From Ruminococcus sp. (GTDB lineage: Bacteria; Bacillota; Clostridia; Lachnospirales; Lachnospiraceae), in the NCBI GenBank assembly GCA_013911065.1, contig JACERV010000007.1, forward strand, positions 96,236 through 160,235: a stretch of DNA of 64,000 bases. The letters run 5' to 3'. The notes under the pieces are model-generated. The model was not told the DNA's origin. It searched no databases and saw only the letters and a list, made by a program, of their open reading frames with translations. Made by a program: the position numbers and the translations under genes. Below are positions 1 to 9,900 of the stretch, piece by piece. Each line of letters starts with the position of its first letter. Position 1 is the first letter of the stretch.

Positions 1-438
1 CATGTCCCCTTTCAGGGACCCTGCACGTCCAATTCCCTGCCAAACTCCATCTTCTTCTAAAGTGGCATCTAAAACTTCAGTTTCTTCCAGTTCCAGGATT
101 CTTCCGGAAAGTTCCGCCATGCCGAGGACATCATAGTTCGTATGCATTGCATAATAAGAAATATCGCTTTGAATCAACTTTACAATTCTCCTGCCTATAA
201 AATCTTCATCCGTTATACTTTTCAGGGGCGAAAAGATCAGCGGATGATGGGTAATCAGCATATCTGCGCCTGCTGCTTCCGCCTGGCGAATCACCTCTTT
301 TGTGACATCCAGCGCCAGATATACACAGCTAACCTCTTTTTCACTTCTTCCCGCCAGCAGGCCCACATTATCGAAATCTAATGCCGCCGACTTTGGATAA
401 GCTGCCTCTATCACTTTTACAATTTCCTTACAAAGCAT
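1..438 (-). CDS. Nif3-like dinuclear metal centre protein (3' end outside window)
   Basis: Only the first 146 codons are present; the frame stays open to base 1. The protein starts MLCKEIVKVIEAAYP and carries the family motifs DNVGLLAG near residue 23 and ITHHPL near residue 61, the His-rich metal site of the Nif3/YqfO/GTP cyclohydrolase I type 2 family. The start at 438 overlaps the last 11 bases of trmK, with a purine-rich AAGGGG just upstream. trmK-nif3 neighbours are usual in Firmicutes. Family members bind two metal ions, but their physiological substrate is not settled. The call is firm at family level; no specific reaction is claimed. Confidence 0.88.
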   Translation of the reverse strand, partial: MLCKEIVKVIEAAYPKSAALDFDNVGLLAGRSEKEVSCVYLALDVTKEVIRQAEAAGADMLITHHPLIFSPLKSITDEDFIGRRIVKLIQSDISYYAMHTNYDVLGMAELSGRILELEETEVLDATLEEDGVWQGIGRAGSLKGDM

Positions 439-1186
439 AATATTCCAACCCCTTTTCCGTATCCGCCAATTCCTGCTCCAATTCTTCCATGCGCCGCTTT
501 GCATGAATGCTGTTCTGCATCCTTAAACTTTCCAGTATCCCAGTTTTCAATGCCTTTTCCCTTTCCAAAAACTGCTTCAGCACAGGATTTTTCCCCCGGA
601 GCAGGTATTTTCCATATTTTATTTCTGTTTCTGTCCAAATGTCTTCCGAGTACTGTCCGGAATCCTCTACTTCCGTGGGGATTCCTGTTTTTGTATTATG
701 TATCCTTGTCCGGGGGGGCTTTACCTTCATCATAGGATAAAACTTCCCTTCATCAAAGACCATATCCTCCTCTATAAACAAAAAACCTTCCTGTAAAAGA
801 AAGGCCCTGACTTTTGCAATTTCAGACTGCGGCTGCAAAATACATTCTCTCAGGCTCACTGTCACATTCCAGTCTTTTTTCAAAATTTTTATAATGAGTG
901 TGCCGCCCATCCCGGCAATAACTGCCGAATCAGCCTCCCCGGGGAAAAGCTCTGCAAATCCATTGGAAAGCCGCAGTTCAACCTTATCTGACAGCCCGCT
1001 TTCCAAAACATGTTCTTGGGCACGCATCAGCGGCCCTTCATTAATATCCATTGCAACAGCTTGAGGAATCCGTCCTTCTTCTATAAGGCATATGGGGATA
1101 TAGGCATGGTCTGTGCCTATATCCGCCATTTTATATCCGGCGCTCACCATATTGGCGACTGCCTGCATTCTTTTTGTCAGTTCCAT
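428..1186 (-). CDS. trmK: tRNA (adenine(22)-N1)-methyltransferase TrmK
   Basis: 252 residues, the usual length for TrmK, which methylates N1 of adenine 22 in the tRNA D-arm using S-adenosylmethionine. The SAM-binding motif DIGTDHAYIPICL lies near residue 22 and the AGMGG motif near residue 90, both typical of the COG2384 family. The C-terminal third is helical and charged, as in TrmK. It sits 10 bases downstream of rpoD and overlaps the Nif3 homologue, an arrangement conserved in Bacilli and Clostridia. Confidence 0.9.
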   Translation of the reverse strand: MELTKRMQAVANMVSAGYKMADIGTDHAYIPICLIEEGRIPQAVAMDINEGPLMRAQEHVLESGLSDKVELRLSNGFAELFPGEADSAVIAGMGGTLIIKILKKDWNVTVSLRECILQPQSEIAKVRAFLLQEGFLFIEEDMVFDEGKFYPMMKVKPPRTRIHNTKTGIPTEVEDSGQYSEDIWTETEIKYGKYLLRGKNPVLKQFLEREKALKTGILESLRMQNSIHAKRRMEELEQELADTEKGLEYYAL

Positions 1187-1196
1187 CTCACTCTAC

Positions 1197-2306
1197 CTAG
1201 TCCAGATAATCTCTCAGCTTACGGCTGCGGCTTGGGTGACGCAGTTTTCTGAGTGCCTTGGCTTCAATCTGCCGGATACGTTCACGGGTGACATCAAATT
1301 CCTTGCCAACCTCTTCCAGCGTTCTTGCCCTTCCGTCATTCATACCGAAACGCAGGCGCAGCACCTTCTGCTCTCTTTCTGTCAGCGTATCCAGCACCTC
1401 GTCAAGCTGTTCTTTCAGCAATGTCTGTGCTGCTGCTTCCGCCGGAACGGGTACATTATCGTCCTGTATAAAGTCCCCCAGATGGCTGTCTTCCTCTTCA
1501 CCAATGGGAGTCTCCAAAGAAACCGGTTCCTGGGAAATCTTGAGAATTTCACGCACACGGTCTACAGGCATGTCCAGCTCTTTCGCAATCTCCTCCGGCG
1601 TGGGTTCCCGTCCTAACTCCTGCAAAAGCTGTCTGGACACACGGATCAGCTTGTTAATCGTCTCTACCATGTGCACCGGTATACGGATTGTTCTGGCCTG
1701 ATCTGCAATGGCTCTTGTTATAGCCTGACGAATCCACCAGGTTGCATACGTACTGAACTTATATCCTTTGTGGTAATCAAACTTTTCCACCGCTTTAATC
1801 AGTCCCAGATTTCCCTCCTGAATCAGGTCCAGAAACAGCATTCCACGGCCTACATAACGCTTTGCAATACTTACCACAAGACGAAGGTTGGCTTCTGCCA
1901 GCTCCTTCTTCGCATCCTCATCACCATTTTCCATCCGCTGTGCCAGTTCAATCTCTCTTTCTGCACTCAGAAGAGGAACCTTACCAATTTCTTTCAGGTA
2001 CATACGCACTGGATCTTCGATACTGACTCCATCCGGCACAGTCAGATCAATATTCTCCATATCCACTTCGTCTTCATCAGAAATAATGACTTCCACATCC
2101 ACATCATCCTCATCACCGCTGATGCGAAGTACGTCTATATTATTTGACTCCAGATGGTCAAACACCTTTTCCATCTGTTCTGCGTCTAATTCCATGTCAT
2201 TGAAAAAGTCATTGATTTCCTGAAGCTCCAAAATACTCTTCTTTTTCTTTCCCAATGCAACAAGTTCTTTCAGCCTCTCGTCAAATTTCTGTATGTTTTC
2301 TTCCAT
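1197..2306 (-). CDS. rpoD: Primary RNA polymerase sigma factor RpoD (SigA)
   Basis: 369 residues counted from the ATG at 2306, chosen because AAGGAAGG lies 7 bases upstream; an in-frame ATG nine codons earlier lacks such a site. An acidic N-terminal region 1.1 is followed by region 2 ([19 protein letters not shown] and [13 protein letters not shown], which contact the -10 element), region 3, and region 4 with the helix-turn-helix [20 protein letters not shown] recognising the -35 element. It follows dnaG by 57 bases and continues into trmK: the macromolecular synthesis operon of Gram-positives. Confidence 0.97.
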   Translation of the reverse strand: MEENIQKFDERLKELVALGKKKKSILELQEINDFFNDMELDAEQMEKVFDHLESNNIDVLRISGDEDDVDVEVIISDEDEVDMENIDLTVPDGVSIEDPVRMYLKEIGKVPLLSAEREIELAQRMENGDEDAKKELAEANLRLVVSIAKRYVGRGMLFLDLIQEGNLGLIKAVEKFDYHKGYKFSTYATWWIRQAITRAIADQARTIRIPVHMVETINKLIRVSRQLLQELGREPTPEEIAKELDMPVDRVREILKISQEPVSLETPIGEEEDSHLGDFIQDDNVPVPAEAAAQTLLKEQLDEVLDTLTEREQKVLRLRFGMNDGRARTLEEVGKEFDVTRERIRQIEAKALRKLRHPSRSRKLRDYLD

Positions 2307-2363
2307 GTGTCCATCCTTCCTTTGCCTGCACACAGTACAGGGCTATCTTGTTTTATTTTATCC

Positions 2364-4139
2364 TTATTCAATAGAAATATGCAGGTTCTTTATATCATCC
2401 AGCATACGCTTCTCTCCCATCAGTCTTTGCAGGCCCCCAAAATCAGTAGGTTCCAGATGCATCATTTGGTAATCAATGCTGTTTGCCTTGACACGGAATA
2501 TCGTTTCCTTCAAAGCCTGTTCCTGTTCCTCTTTCGTAGAAAGCTCTTTGATTTTTGTATGGAATAAAGAAGCGGCTTCCCGGTGTTCTTCCTCTTCTGT
2601 AAAATGATTCAGTATCTTCGCCGGATTCAGTTCTCCTGAAGCATACTGTCCGTAAAGCAGTTCAGCCACGGTTTTGTACAGTTCTTTTGTAAAATCCTCA
2701 GGACTAATGTACTTTTGTATAAGGCCCAGAAGTCTCTCCTCTTCAATCATCCACGTCAGCAGAACCTTCTGAGATACAAGAATCCCATCCTCTTTTGGCT
2801 TCTCCCTGCCTGCTGCCGTTTTAGGGCGTGCAGCTGGTTTTGCCATTCCTTCACTGATTGCAGTTTTTATTACTAATTTTTTGAGGCTCTCCTCACTGAC
2901 CCGGTATTCCTTTGCTGCTGCTTCAATATAGTTGTTTCTCTCCAATTCGTCCTCAAACCCGGTAAGTCTTCTGGCGGTTTCCTGAAAAAAGGCAGTCTTT
3001 CCCTCAGGAGAGTCCATATCATAATCCTTGGAAAGAATCTCAAGGCTAAAAAGAAATCCATTTCTTGCCTTTCCGATTCTCTTTTCAAATTCTTCCGCCC
3101 CCAGATTCTGTATAAACTCATCTGGATCCTTATAAGGGTCCATACGAATCACCTTTGCAGAAATTCCGGCCTCTTTGAGAATTGGAACTGCTCTGAGCGC
3201 AGCCCGCGTTCCCGCATCATCACTGTCGTAAGTCAAATACACCTCCTGTACATAACGTTTCATCAGAGAAGCATGTCCCGCTGTCAGTGCCGTTCCCAGA
3301 GATGCGACTGCATTGGTAAAGCCGGCCTGATGCAGTGATATCACATCCATATAACCTTCGCACAGTAAAAAATAAGGCTTCCGCGAAGTACGTGCCCGGT
3401 TTAAACCATACAAATTACGGCTTTTATCAAAAACAGCAGTTTCCGGGGAGTTCAGGTATTTTGGTTTCCCGTCCCCCATGACACGCCCTCCGAAGCCAAT
3501 GACCCGGTTATTCACATCCATAATCGGAAACATTACCCTGTTCCAGAACTTATCATAGATACCGTTCTTTTCATCTGTATTTACGAGACCTGCCTGACGT
3601 ATTAAATCTTCGCTGTAGCCTTTGTTTCTCAGATATTGGAACAAATCATTATTGTATTTGTTGGAATATCCGACTCCGAAAGCTTTTATCATGTCATCAG
3701 AAAGTTTTCGATTTTTTAGATATGTATATGCAGCCTTTCCCTGCTCTGATTTGAGCTGTACATAAAAGTACTGGGCGGCAGCCTTATTGATTTCTAAAAG
3801 TACGCTGCGTAAGTCTGCTTTTTCCTTTGCCTCCTTTGAATACTCCATCTCAGGAAGATCCACTCCCGCTCTGTCGGCAAGAACCTTTACAGCTTCCACA
3901 AAAGAAAAGTTTTCATACTCCATCAAAAATGTAAATACATTGCCCCCTGCACCGCAGCCGAAGCAATAGTACATTTGCTTGCCTCTGCTCACAGAAAAGG
4001 AAGGGGACTTTTCATTATGAAACGGGCAGAGTCCAAAATGGGAGCTGCCCTTCTTTTGCAGCCTCACATAGCCGGAAATCACATCTACAATGTCACTTTT
4101 TGCTCTTACTTCTTCTATCAGTTCCTCTGGGTAATACAT
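2364..4139 (-). CDS. dnaG: DNA primase DnaG
   Basis: 591 residues from the ATG at 4139, which has GGAGG six bases upstream; a GTG four codons earlier is less likely. The order is an N-terminal CHC2 zinc finger (CPFHNEK at about 38-44, CFGCG at about 59-63), a catalytic TOPRIM domain with the invariant Glu in CEGYMD (about 261) and the DSD pair in YDSDDAG (about 305), and a C-terminal DnaB-binding domain. It makes RNA primers for lagging-strand synthesis. It lies between dgt and rpoD in the classic operon. Confidence 0.97.
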   Translation of the reverse strand: MYYPEELIEEVRAKSDIVDVISGYVRLQKKGSSHFGLCPFHNEKSPSFSVSRGKQMYYCFGCGAGGNVFTFLMEYENFSFVEAVKVLADRAGVDLPEMEYSKEAKEKADLRSVLLEINKAAAQYFYVQLKSEQGKAAYTYLKNRKLSDDMIKAFGVGYSNKYNNDLFQYLRNKGYSEDLIRQAGLVNTDEKNGIYDKFWNRVMFPIMDVNNRVIGFGGRVMGDGKPKYLNSPETAVFDKSRNLYGLNRARTSRKPYFLLCEGYMDVISLHQAGFTNAVASLGTALTAGHASLMKRYVQEVYLTYDSDDAGTRAALRAVPILKEAGISAKVIRMDPYKDPDEFIQNLGAEEFEKRIGKARNGFLFSLEILSKDYDMDSPEGKTAFFQETARRLTGFEDELERNNYIEAAAKEYRVSEESLKKLVIKTAISEGMAKPAARPKTAAGREKPKEDGILVSQKVLLTWMIEEERLLGLIQKYISPEDFTKELYKTVAELLYGQYASGELNPAKILNHFTEEEEHREAASLFHTKIKELSTKEEQEQALKETIFRVKANSIDYQMMHLEPTDFGGLQRLMGEKRMLDDIKNLHISIE

Positions 4140-4212
4140 ATAAGCCTCCACATATTAATGCCACACTATATATATTCGACAAAACATTCTAATTTCCTTT
4201 AAATAAAGTAAT

Positions 4213-5214
4213 TTAATTTTTCCACGCTTCCGGAACGAAAAATTCTTCATACTTTTTAACAGCATAGTTGTCCGTCATACCCGCTATATAATCGCAGACT
4301 GCCTGCTCCTTGCAAGTTCCCATTTTATCCATGGAATCCAGATACTGCCCGGGAAGCTGTCCCAAATGCCTGATATAATACTCATATAATTGCTCAATTA
4401 AATGGACGGCTTTATCTTCTTCCCCTTTTGCACCGGGGTTCATGTACACATTTTCAAACATAAATTTCCGAAGCCCTATCATAGCATCACGGACTTCATC
4501 AGACATAATAATAGCAGATCTGTCCATACTGTGTGTAATGACATCATGGACCATTGTATTTAAACGTTCTCTGCTGGAGCTTCCCAGGACCTTGCGGTAT
4601 TGGGGTGGAATATCTTTCTCCACAAGGATGCCTCCCCGGATTGCATCATCAATATCATGATTGATATACGCAATCTTATCTGAAAGCCTCAGTACCTGTC
4701 CTTCCAGCGTATTGGGATTGCCCGATGTCTGATGGTTCAGTATACCATCACGCACCTCCCATGTGAGGTTAAGTCCCATTCCCTGCTTCTCTATACATTC
4801 AACAACCCGTATGCTCTGCTCATTGTGGGAAAAACGATATACTCTGTTCAGCGCACGTTCTCCCGCATGTCCAAAAGGTGTATGCCCCAGGTCGTGTCCC
4901 AGAGCAATGGCTTCTACTAAATCTTCATTCAGCCTGAGAGCTTTCGCGATAGTCCTCGCATTCTGCGAGACCTCCAGGGTGTGGGTAAGCCTTGTTCTGT
5001 AATGGTCCCCCTTAGGCAGTAAAAACACCTGGGTTTTTTGCTTGAGGCGCCGGAAAGCCTTACAGTGTAAAATACGGTCCCTGTCCCGCTGAAATACGGG
5101 GCGTATATCACACTGTGCTTCTGTTCTTTCTCTGCCTTTTGAATTCCTGCTGAACGTGGCATGGGGACTTAAATATTCCAATTCCCGCTCTTCAAGCTGT
5201 TCCCTGATTGTCAT
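4213..5214 (-). CDS. dgt: Deoxyguanosinetriphosphate triphosphohydrolase-like HD protein
   Basis: 333 residues, the length of the shorter Gram-positive dGTPase-like branch. It contains an HD phosphohydrolase domain: RLTHTLEVSQ near residue 75, ALGHDLGHTPFGHAGE near residue 105 (the HD metal pair) and a later Asp in DKIAYINHDIDD. The family cleaves dNTPs to nucleoside and triphosphate and helps control dNTP pools. The start has GAGGGAGAG upstream. It is the first gene of the replication/transcription block and is separated from the polyphosphate kinase by about 75 AT-rich bases that include a TATAAT on the minus strand without a clear -35. Confidence 0.92.
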   Translation of the reverse strand: MTIREQLEERELEYLSPHATFSRNSKGRERTEAQCDIRPVFQRDRDRILHCKAFRRLKQKTQVFLLPKGDHYRTRLTHTLEVSQNARTIAKALRLNEDLVEAIALGHDLGHTPFGHAGERALNRVYRFSHNEQSIRVVECIEKQGMGLNLTWEVRDGILNHQTSGNPNTLEGQVLRLSDKIAYINHDIDDAIRGGILVEKDIPPQYRKVLGSSSRERLNTMVHDVITHSMDRSAIIMSDEVRDAMIGLRKFMFENVYMNPGAKGEEDKAVHLIEQLYEYYIRHLGQLPGQYLDSMDKMGTCKEQAVCDYIAGMTDNYAVKKYEEFFVPEAWKN

Positions 5215-5289
5215 AAGCTCTCCCTCAAAATGAATCCTAATATATACGATAAATGCATCCTGATATATATTATATTCTGTGTCCCCGGG

Positions 5290-6876
5290 CTATTTCCTTT
5301 TTATTGTACTCCTGTGTGCCTTTTCACTGCCTGCTGCCTTCCCGTCAATATGTTCTTCAATTGCCTGCACAACAGATTGAATCACTTTAATACGTGCATA
5401 ATATTTATCATTGCCCTCCACGACAATCCATGGAGCATATTCCGTTGAAGTCCGGATCAACATTTCATCCACAGCTTCCTTATATTGATCCCATTTTTCT
5501 CTGTTCCTCCAGTCCTCCTCCGTAATCTTCCATTGTTTTTCCGGATTTTCCTGACGCGCGGTGAAACGCCGTTCTTGTTCCTCCTGGTCTATCTGCATCC
5601 AAAATTTCAGCACAACAGCGCCTTCATCTGAAAGGTCCTTTTCCATATCATTGATTTCCTTGTATGCCCTCTGCCATTCCTGTTTTGTACAAAATCCTTC
5701 AATGCGCTCTACCATCACACGCCCGTACCACGTTCTATCAAATATGGCAATATGTCCGTCCTTGGGCATTGCCCGCCAAAACCGCCAGAGATAGTGGTGG
5801 GCCTTTTCAATATCATTGGGTGATGCGGTGGGATTCACAACAAAACCCCGGGGATCCATCTTCTCTGTCAGCCGCTTAATTGCACCGCCTTTTCCCCCGG
5901 CGTCCCATCCCTCAAAACAAAGTACTACCGGAATCCGTCTTCTATAAACTTCACCATGCAGCACTTTTATTCTTTTTTGCAGCTTCTTTAATTGTTCCTC
6001 ATATTCTTCCCTGCTCAGACTCAAAGTCAGATCCATCTTGTCAAGTACAGACTCCTGCAGTCCTTCCCCTGTCGTTTCCTGCTTATTCGGCTCCAAAACA
6101 GAGGATTCCTCCGATGACATCTCTGCAATCGCTTCCGCAGCTTTCTCCTTTGCCTTCTCTTTTTTTAACTGCTCCAGCCGTTCTTCCAATGCCTTGATTA
6201 CAACTGTGTAAACCTTAACAGTAGCAAAACGGCGGTCCATAGCCGGAATAATGGTCCACGGTGCATAATCTGTATCCGTTATCTGCAGCATTTCTTCCAT
6301 CATCTGAGCATATTCCTCGTATCTGGCATTGCGCTCCAAATCACCCTTTGTAACACGCCATGCAGTTTCTTTTGAACATTTTAATTTTTCGAACCTCTTT
6401 TTCTGCTCTTTCTGGTCAATATCAAGCAGAAGCTTTATCATAACACATCCATCATCCGTCAACTGCTTCTCAAAAGAACAGATGGATTGGTAAGCTTCTG
6501 TTATTTCTTTTTTTCTGGTTTTCTTGTCGAAGCGGTCAATCAGCACCCGTCTGTACCAGCTTCCGTCAAAAACCGCAATTCTGCCCCGCTCCGGAGTTTT
6601 ATTCCAAAACCGCCATAAAAAAGGATGCATCTGTTCTTCTTCTGTTTCTCCCTTGACAGCATGTACCTGGAATCCTCTGGGATCCAGACTTTGAATAACC
6701 TTTCCTATCTGTAATCCCTTTCCCGATGCCCCAAAGCCCTCAAATACAATAATTACCGGTATATTCTGTGACTTACACTGCCGCTGCAATTCTCCGAGCC
6801 TTGCTTTGAGTCCCGGCATTTTTGCCTTATACTCCGTCTTATCCATTGATTTTGTAAGATCGACCTTCTCTAACAT
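5290..6876 (-). CDS. pap: Two-domain polyphosphate kinase 2 (polyphosphate:AMP phosphotransferase type)
   Basis: 528 residues with two PPK2 domains in tandem, as in class II enzymes that phosphorylate AMP with polyphosphate. Domain 2 is canonical: EGWDAGGKGG Walker A near residue 320, SPNDIEKAHHYLWRFW and DRTWYGRVMVER. Domain 1 has a changed Walker A (EGFGASGKG, about 46-54) and DGSWYRRVLIDR in place of DRTWYGRV. In known class II enzymes one domain is structural, so domain 1 is probably the non-catalytic half. A charged linker joins the two. The ribosome binding site is GGGAGGAG. It is flanked by unrelated genes and may be transcribed alone. Confidence 0.9.
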   Translation of the reverse strand: MLEKVDLTKSMDKTEYKAKMPGLKARLGELQRQCKSQNIPVIIVFEGFGASGKGLQIGKVIQSLDPRGFQVHAVKGETEEEQMHPFLWRFWNKTPERGRIAVFDGSWYRRVLIDRFDKKTRKKEITEAYQSICSFEKQLTDDGCVMIKLLLDIDQKEQKKRFEKLKCSKETAWRVTKGDLERNARYEEYAQMMEEMLQITDTDYAPWTIIPAMDRRFATVKVYTVVIKALEERLEQLKKEKAKEKAAEAIAEMSSEESSVLEPNKQETTGEGLQESVLDKMDLTLSLSREEYEEQLKKLQKRIKVLHGEVYRRRIPVVLCFEGWDAGGKGGAIKRLTEKMDPRGFVVNPTASPNDIEKAHHYLWRFWRAMPKDGHIAIFDRTWYGRVMVERIEGFCTKQEWQRAYKEINDMEKDLSDEGAVVLKFWMQIDQEEQERRFTARQENPEKQWKITEEDWRNREKWDQYKEAVDEMLIRTSTEYAPWIVVEGNDKYYARIKVIQSVVQAIEEHIDGKAAGSEKAHRSTIKRK

Positions 6877-6904
6877 ACTCTCTCCTCCCGACCTCGCACT
6901 GCTT

Positions 6905-6932
6905 TTAATATTTACATCTTTACATCTTTCAA
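6905..6932 (-). promoter_or_regulatory. Candidate sigma-A promoter for the polyphosphate kinase gene
   Basis: TTGAAA (6927-6932) and TATTAA (6905-6910) lie 16 bases apart on the minus strand, upstream of the start at 6876. The spacer contains a direct repeat of ATGTAAAG-like sequence. The -10 is imperfect, so this is tentative. Confidence 0.4.
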
Positions 6933-6982
6933 TACATAATCCGCACTTATTCTCTCGTTATATACATTTTAACAGGATATTT

Positions 6983-9900
6983 TCATTTTTGCACAAAAAA
7001 TGGAAACTTTTCTAAAAATTTGTCCAATGCCCCTTCCTCCTGACTGTTTCCAATTCCATAAATATTTATGTATTCCTTTACTTTCTGTACATCTTCATAG
7101 GAAAAACGCCATACCTTATCCGGTGCCTTCTCTTCACTCCACATAGATGAGATAAGCGACCTATAACTGGGATTTTGATACCACTTGGAATCTACATTTA
7201 ATCCACCGTTTTGATTCAAACTTTCCTTTTCAGCGCTGTCTATGTCCTCCGTTTCTATACCCGCATTTTTTTCATAATTTTCTTTATTAATGAAACGGAC
7301 ATACTTTGCAGGCTCCGGTTTTATAATTTCTCCATCCTCAACTACATGCACAGTAGCCTGGAATAAAGTTTCTTTCCCTTCGCCCTCTGGACCCATGCTG
7401 TCCTGTACCACGTAAGTGAGTACGATATATCCTGACTCCTTGAACGCTGTGAACTCCCCGGGATGGAAGTCTGTCAGCTTCACCTTCTGCAGGATACTTC
7501 CCGGATACAATACGTCATCTTCCTGATCTTCTACTTTTAACCTGCCGCTCTCCAAAGCATTTTTTACAAGTACCTCCTCCGTAATAACACCATTTTGCGC
7601 CTCCTCCAAAGTAAAGTACCAGTCTGCCGCTTCTATAACAGGGAACTCATTATACTTTATTTTTACTTCCCACTCTAATGTGGTTTCAGTGCCTGCACTA
7701 TCCGTAACTGCATACGTAATTTTATGCACGGCGGGAGACTCTTCTTTATCTAACTGCAGGAACCAGGTATCCAATTTGTATTCTTCCGGCATATCCTTTT
7801 CCCAGACATCAACGGTCCCCTTTCTTTTCCCACCGTCCAGACGTCTGCCGTCAGCATATTTTATACGGATGATACGAATATTTTTGGTGCTATCGCCATC
7901 CTCTTTATCAAAAGCCTTTATATTAGACAAAAGCATCTCTTTTGTAACTTCTGTACCTTCATAAAATTCCAAATTATCATCTGCCGAGATCTTGGGCGCT
8001 TCATCCCATATACTGTACAGCTCTGCCTCAGGAATGGCAGATTCACTGGCAGTATTCTTTTGCTGTTCTTTCGCTGTCTGATATAATTCTTCAAAAGTTA
8101 TTTTGTTTTCCCGATTTTCCGGGTATCTTACATCTTCTATATTTGTTTTCCACTTATTGTTTCCCCACCCGGCAAAAGCGTATCCTCTTCTTGAAAAATT
8201 AGTATAGCCTGTATTTTTCTTTATTTGGTATCCATTATTTTCCCTGCATTGCTTTAGGGTTACATATTCTGTTCTGGGATGTCCTGAATCCGAATCATTT
8301 CCTATATAGGCTACCTTTATTTCCGTTTTCCAGACTGCATAAAGAGTTATTGCCTTATTATTAGCAGCATGAATTGTATCCCCAGGCTGATACTTTGCTT
8401 CCTTCGCATCTGGGTTCACAGCCCATCCTTTGAACTCTATAGAACCAAAAGATGGTATTTGGCCAGATATCCTTGCACTTTCAAACCAAAACTTATTTGA
8501 ATCTTTGGGGACCTGAATCGTATCATCGTCATAGTTCTTTTTATAATATATGGGATAATCCCGGCTGATTACAACATCCGTATCCGCTGTACCCCCTCCT
8601 TCCGACTGGTAATCTCCAGGGCGCAGCAAATAAGGGGGATTGGGTGTTAACGCAAACTTCTGATAAATCTCACTGCCTTTTGCGCCCTTATAAGCTGCCC
8701 TTACGCACGTACGTCCTAATATGTAACTGGAGGGAGTTATAAAAGCTGCTTCCCTGCCAGATGTGAGAGGACCAGTCACTGTAACAATATTACCGGTTTC
8801 CGGCAGATAAATATCGTTACTGCCGTCAATCCATGCCCCTCCGCTCATATTCATTATACCGCCTTGATATATACCTCTTCCCAACCTGCTGCTGTTTCTG
8901 GAAATACCTCCTCCAGTAACACTTAATGTACCTAAATTGTAAATACCGCCTCCAAAAACTGCGCGATTGGAATAAACCTCCCCTCCTGATAAGGTAAGAA
9001 TTCCCGAATTGTATATTCCTCCTCCATTCTGTTCGGTTTTATTAGAATGTATGGCTCCTCCTGATATGGTGAATGATCTTGACGTGCGGATACCGCCGGC
9101 CCGGTTTTCATAAACCACTCCTCCTGATAAGGTAGTAGCTGTCTCGGTAACGATTCCTATTTCATTTTTAAAGATATGAAAATCATTAGAAAGGATTAGT
9201 GTTCCGGACGGGGCCGCAGACCTTACTCCTGCCGAATTGTTTGAATAAATTTCTCCCCCGGAAATATTGGTTGTGCATACTCCATTTGCTGCATATGCTG
9301 TCACGCCGTCCACGGCGTTGCTGTAAATGGAACCGCCTGTAATGGTAATTGCGGTGTTACTAACCGCACCCTGTGCCTCTATTCCTACGTAGCCGTTATG
9401 GTGCACCTCACCGCCTGACATATAGACGGTGCGTCCTCTCACTCCTGTAATGGAATTACTATGAATATCTCCGCCATATACATTTACCGTGCCACCCCAT
9501 GTCGTTATTCCTGCATGGCGGTTACTGTAAATCATAACGTCATCGTATACGTTCGTAGTCCCCCATCCATTCCATATACCATTTGCTATGCCATTTCTCA
9601 GCCGCACTCCGCTTTTTAAATTCATGGTTATTTTACAGGAAGAAGCAAGAATCCCTGAAGAACATTTTCCGTTTCCGTCAATGGTAAGGGTATAGCCATC
9701 TATGCCCGATAGAGTCCACGTGCCAGTCTTATCTTCAGGTGTGCTCTGAGGAGCCGCAATGATTCCTGCCGGTTCTTCCCCCAGATTGGAATTAGCAGTT
9801 ACAATAACATTTTGCTCTTCCGGATATATGGTGAAGGATTTTGTTGTGACGTTATGTCCCGCGATACAATTTCGGATCACATACATGGTACCCCCATCCG

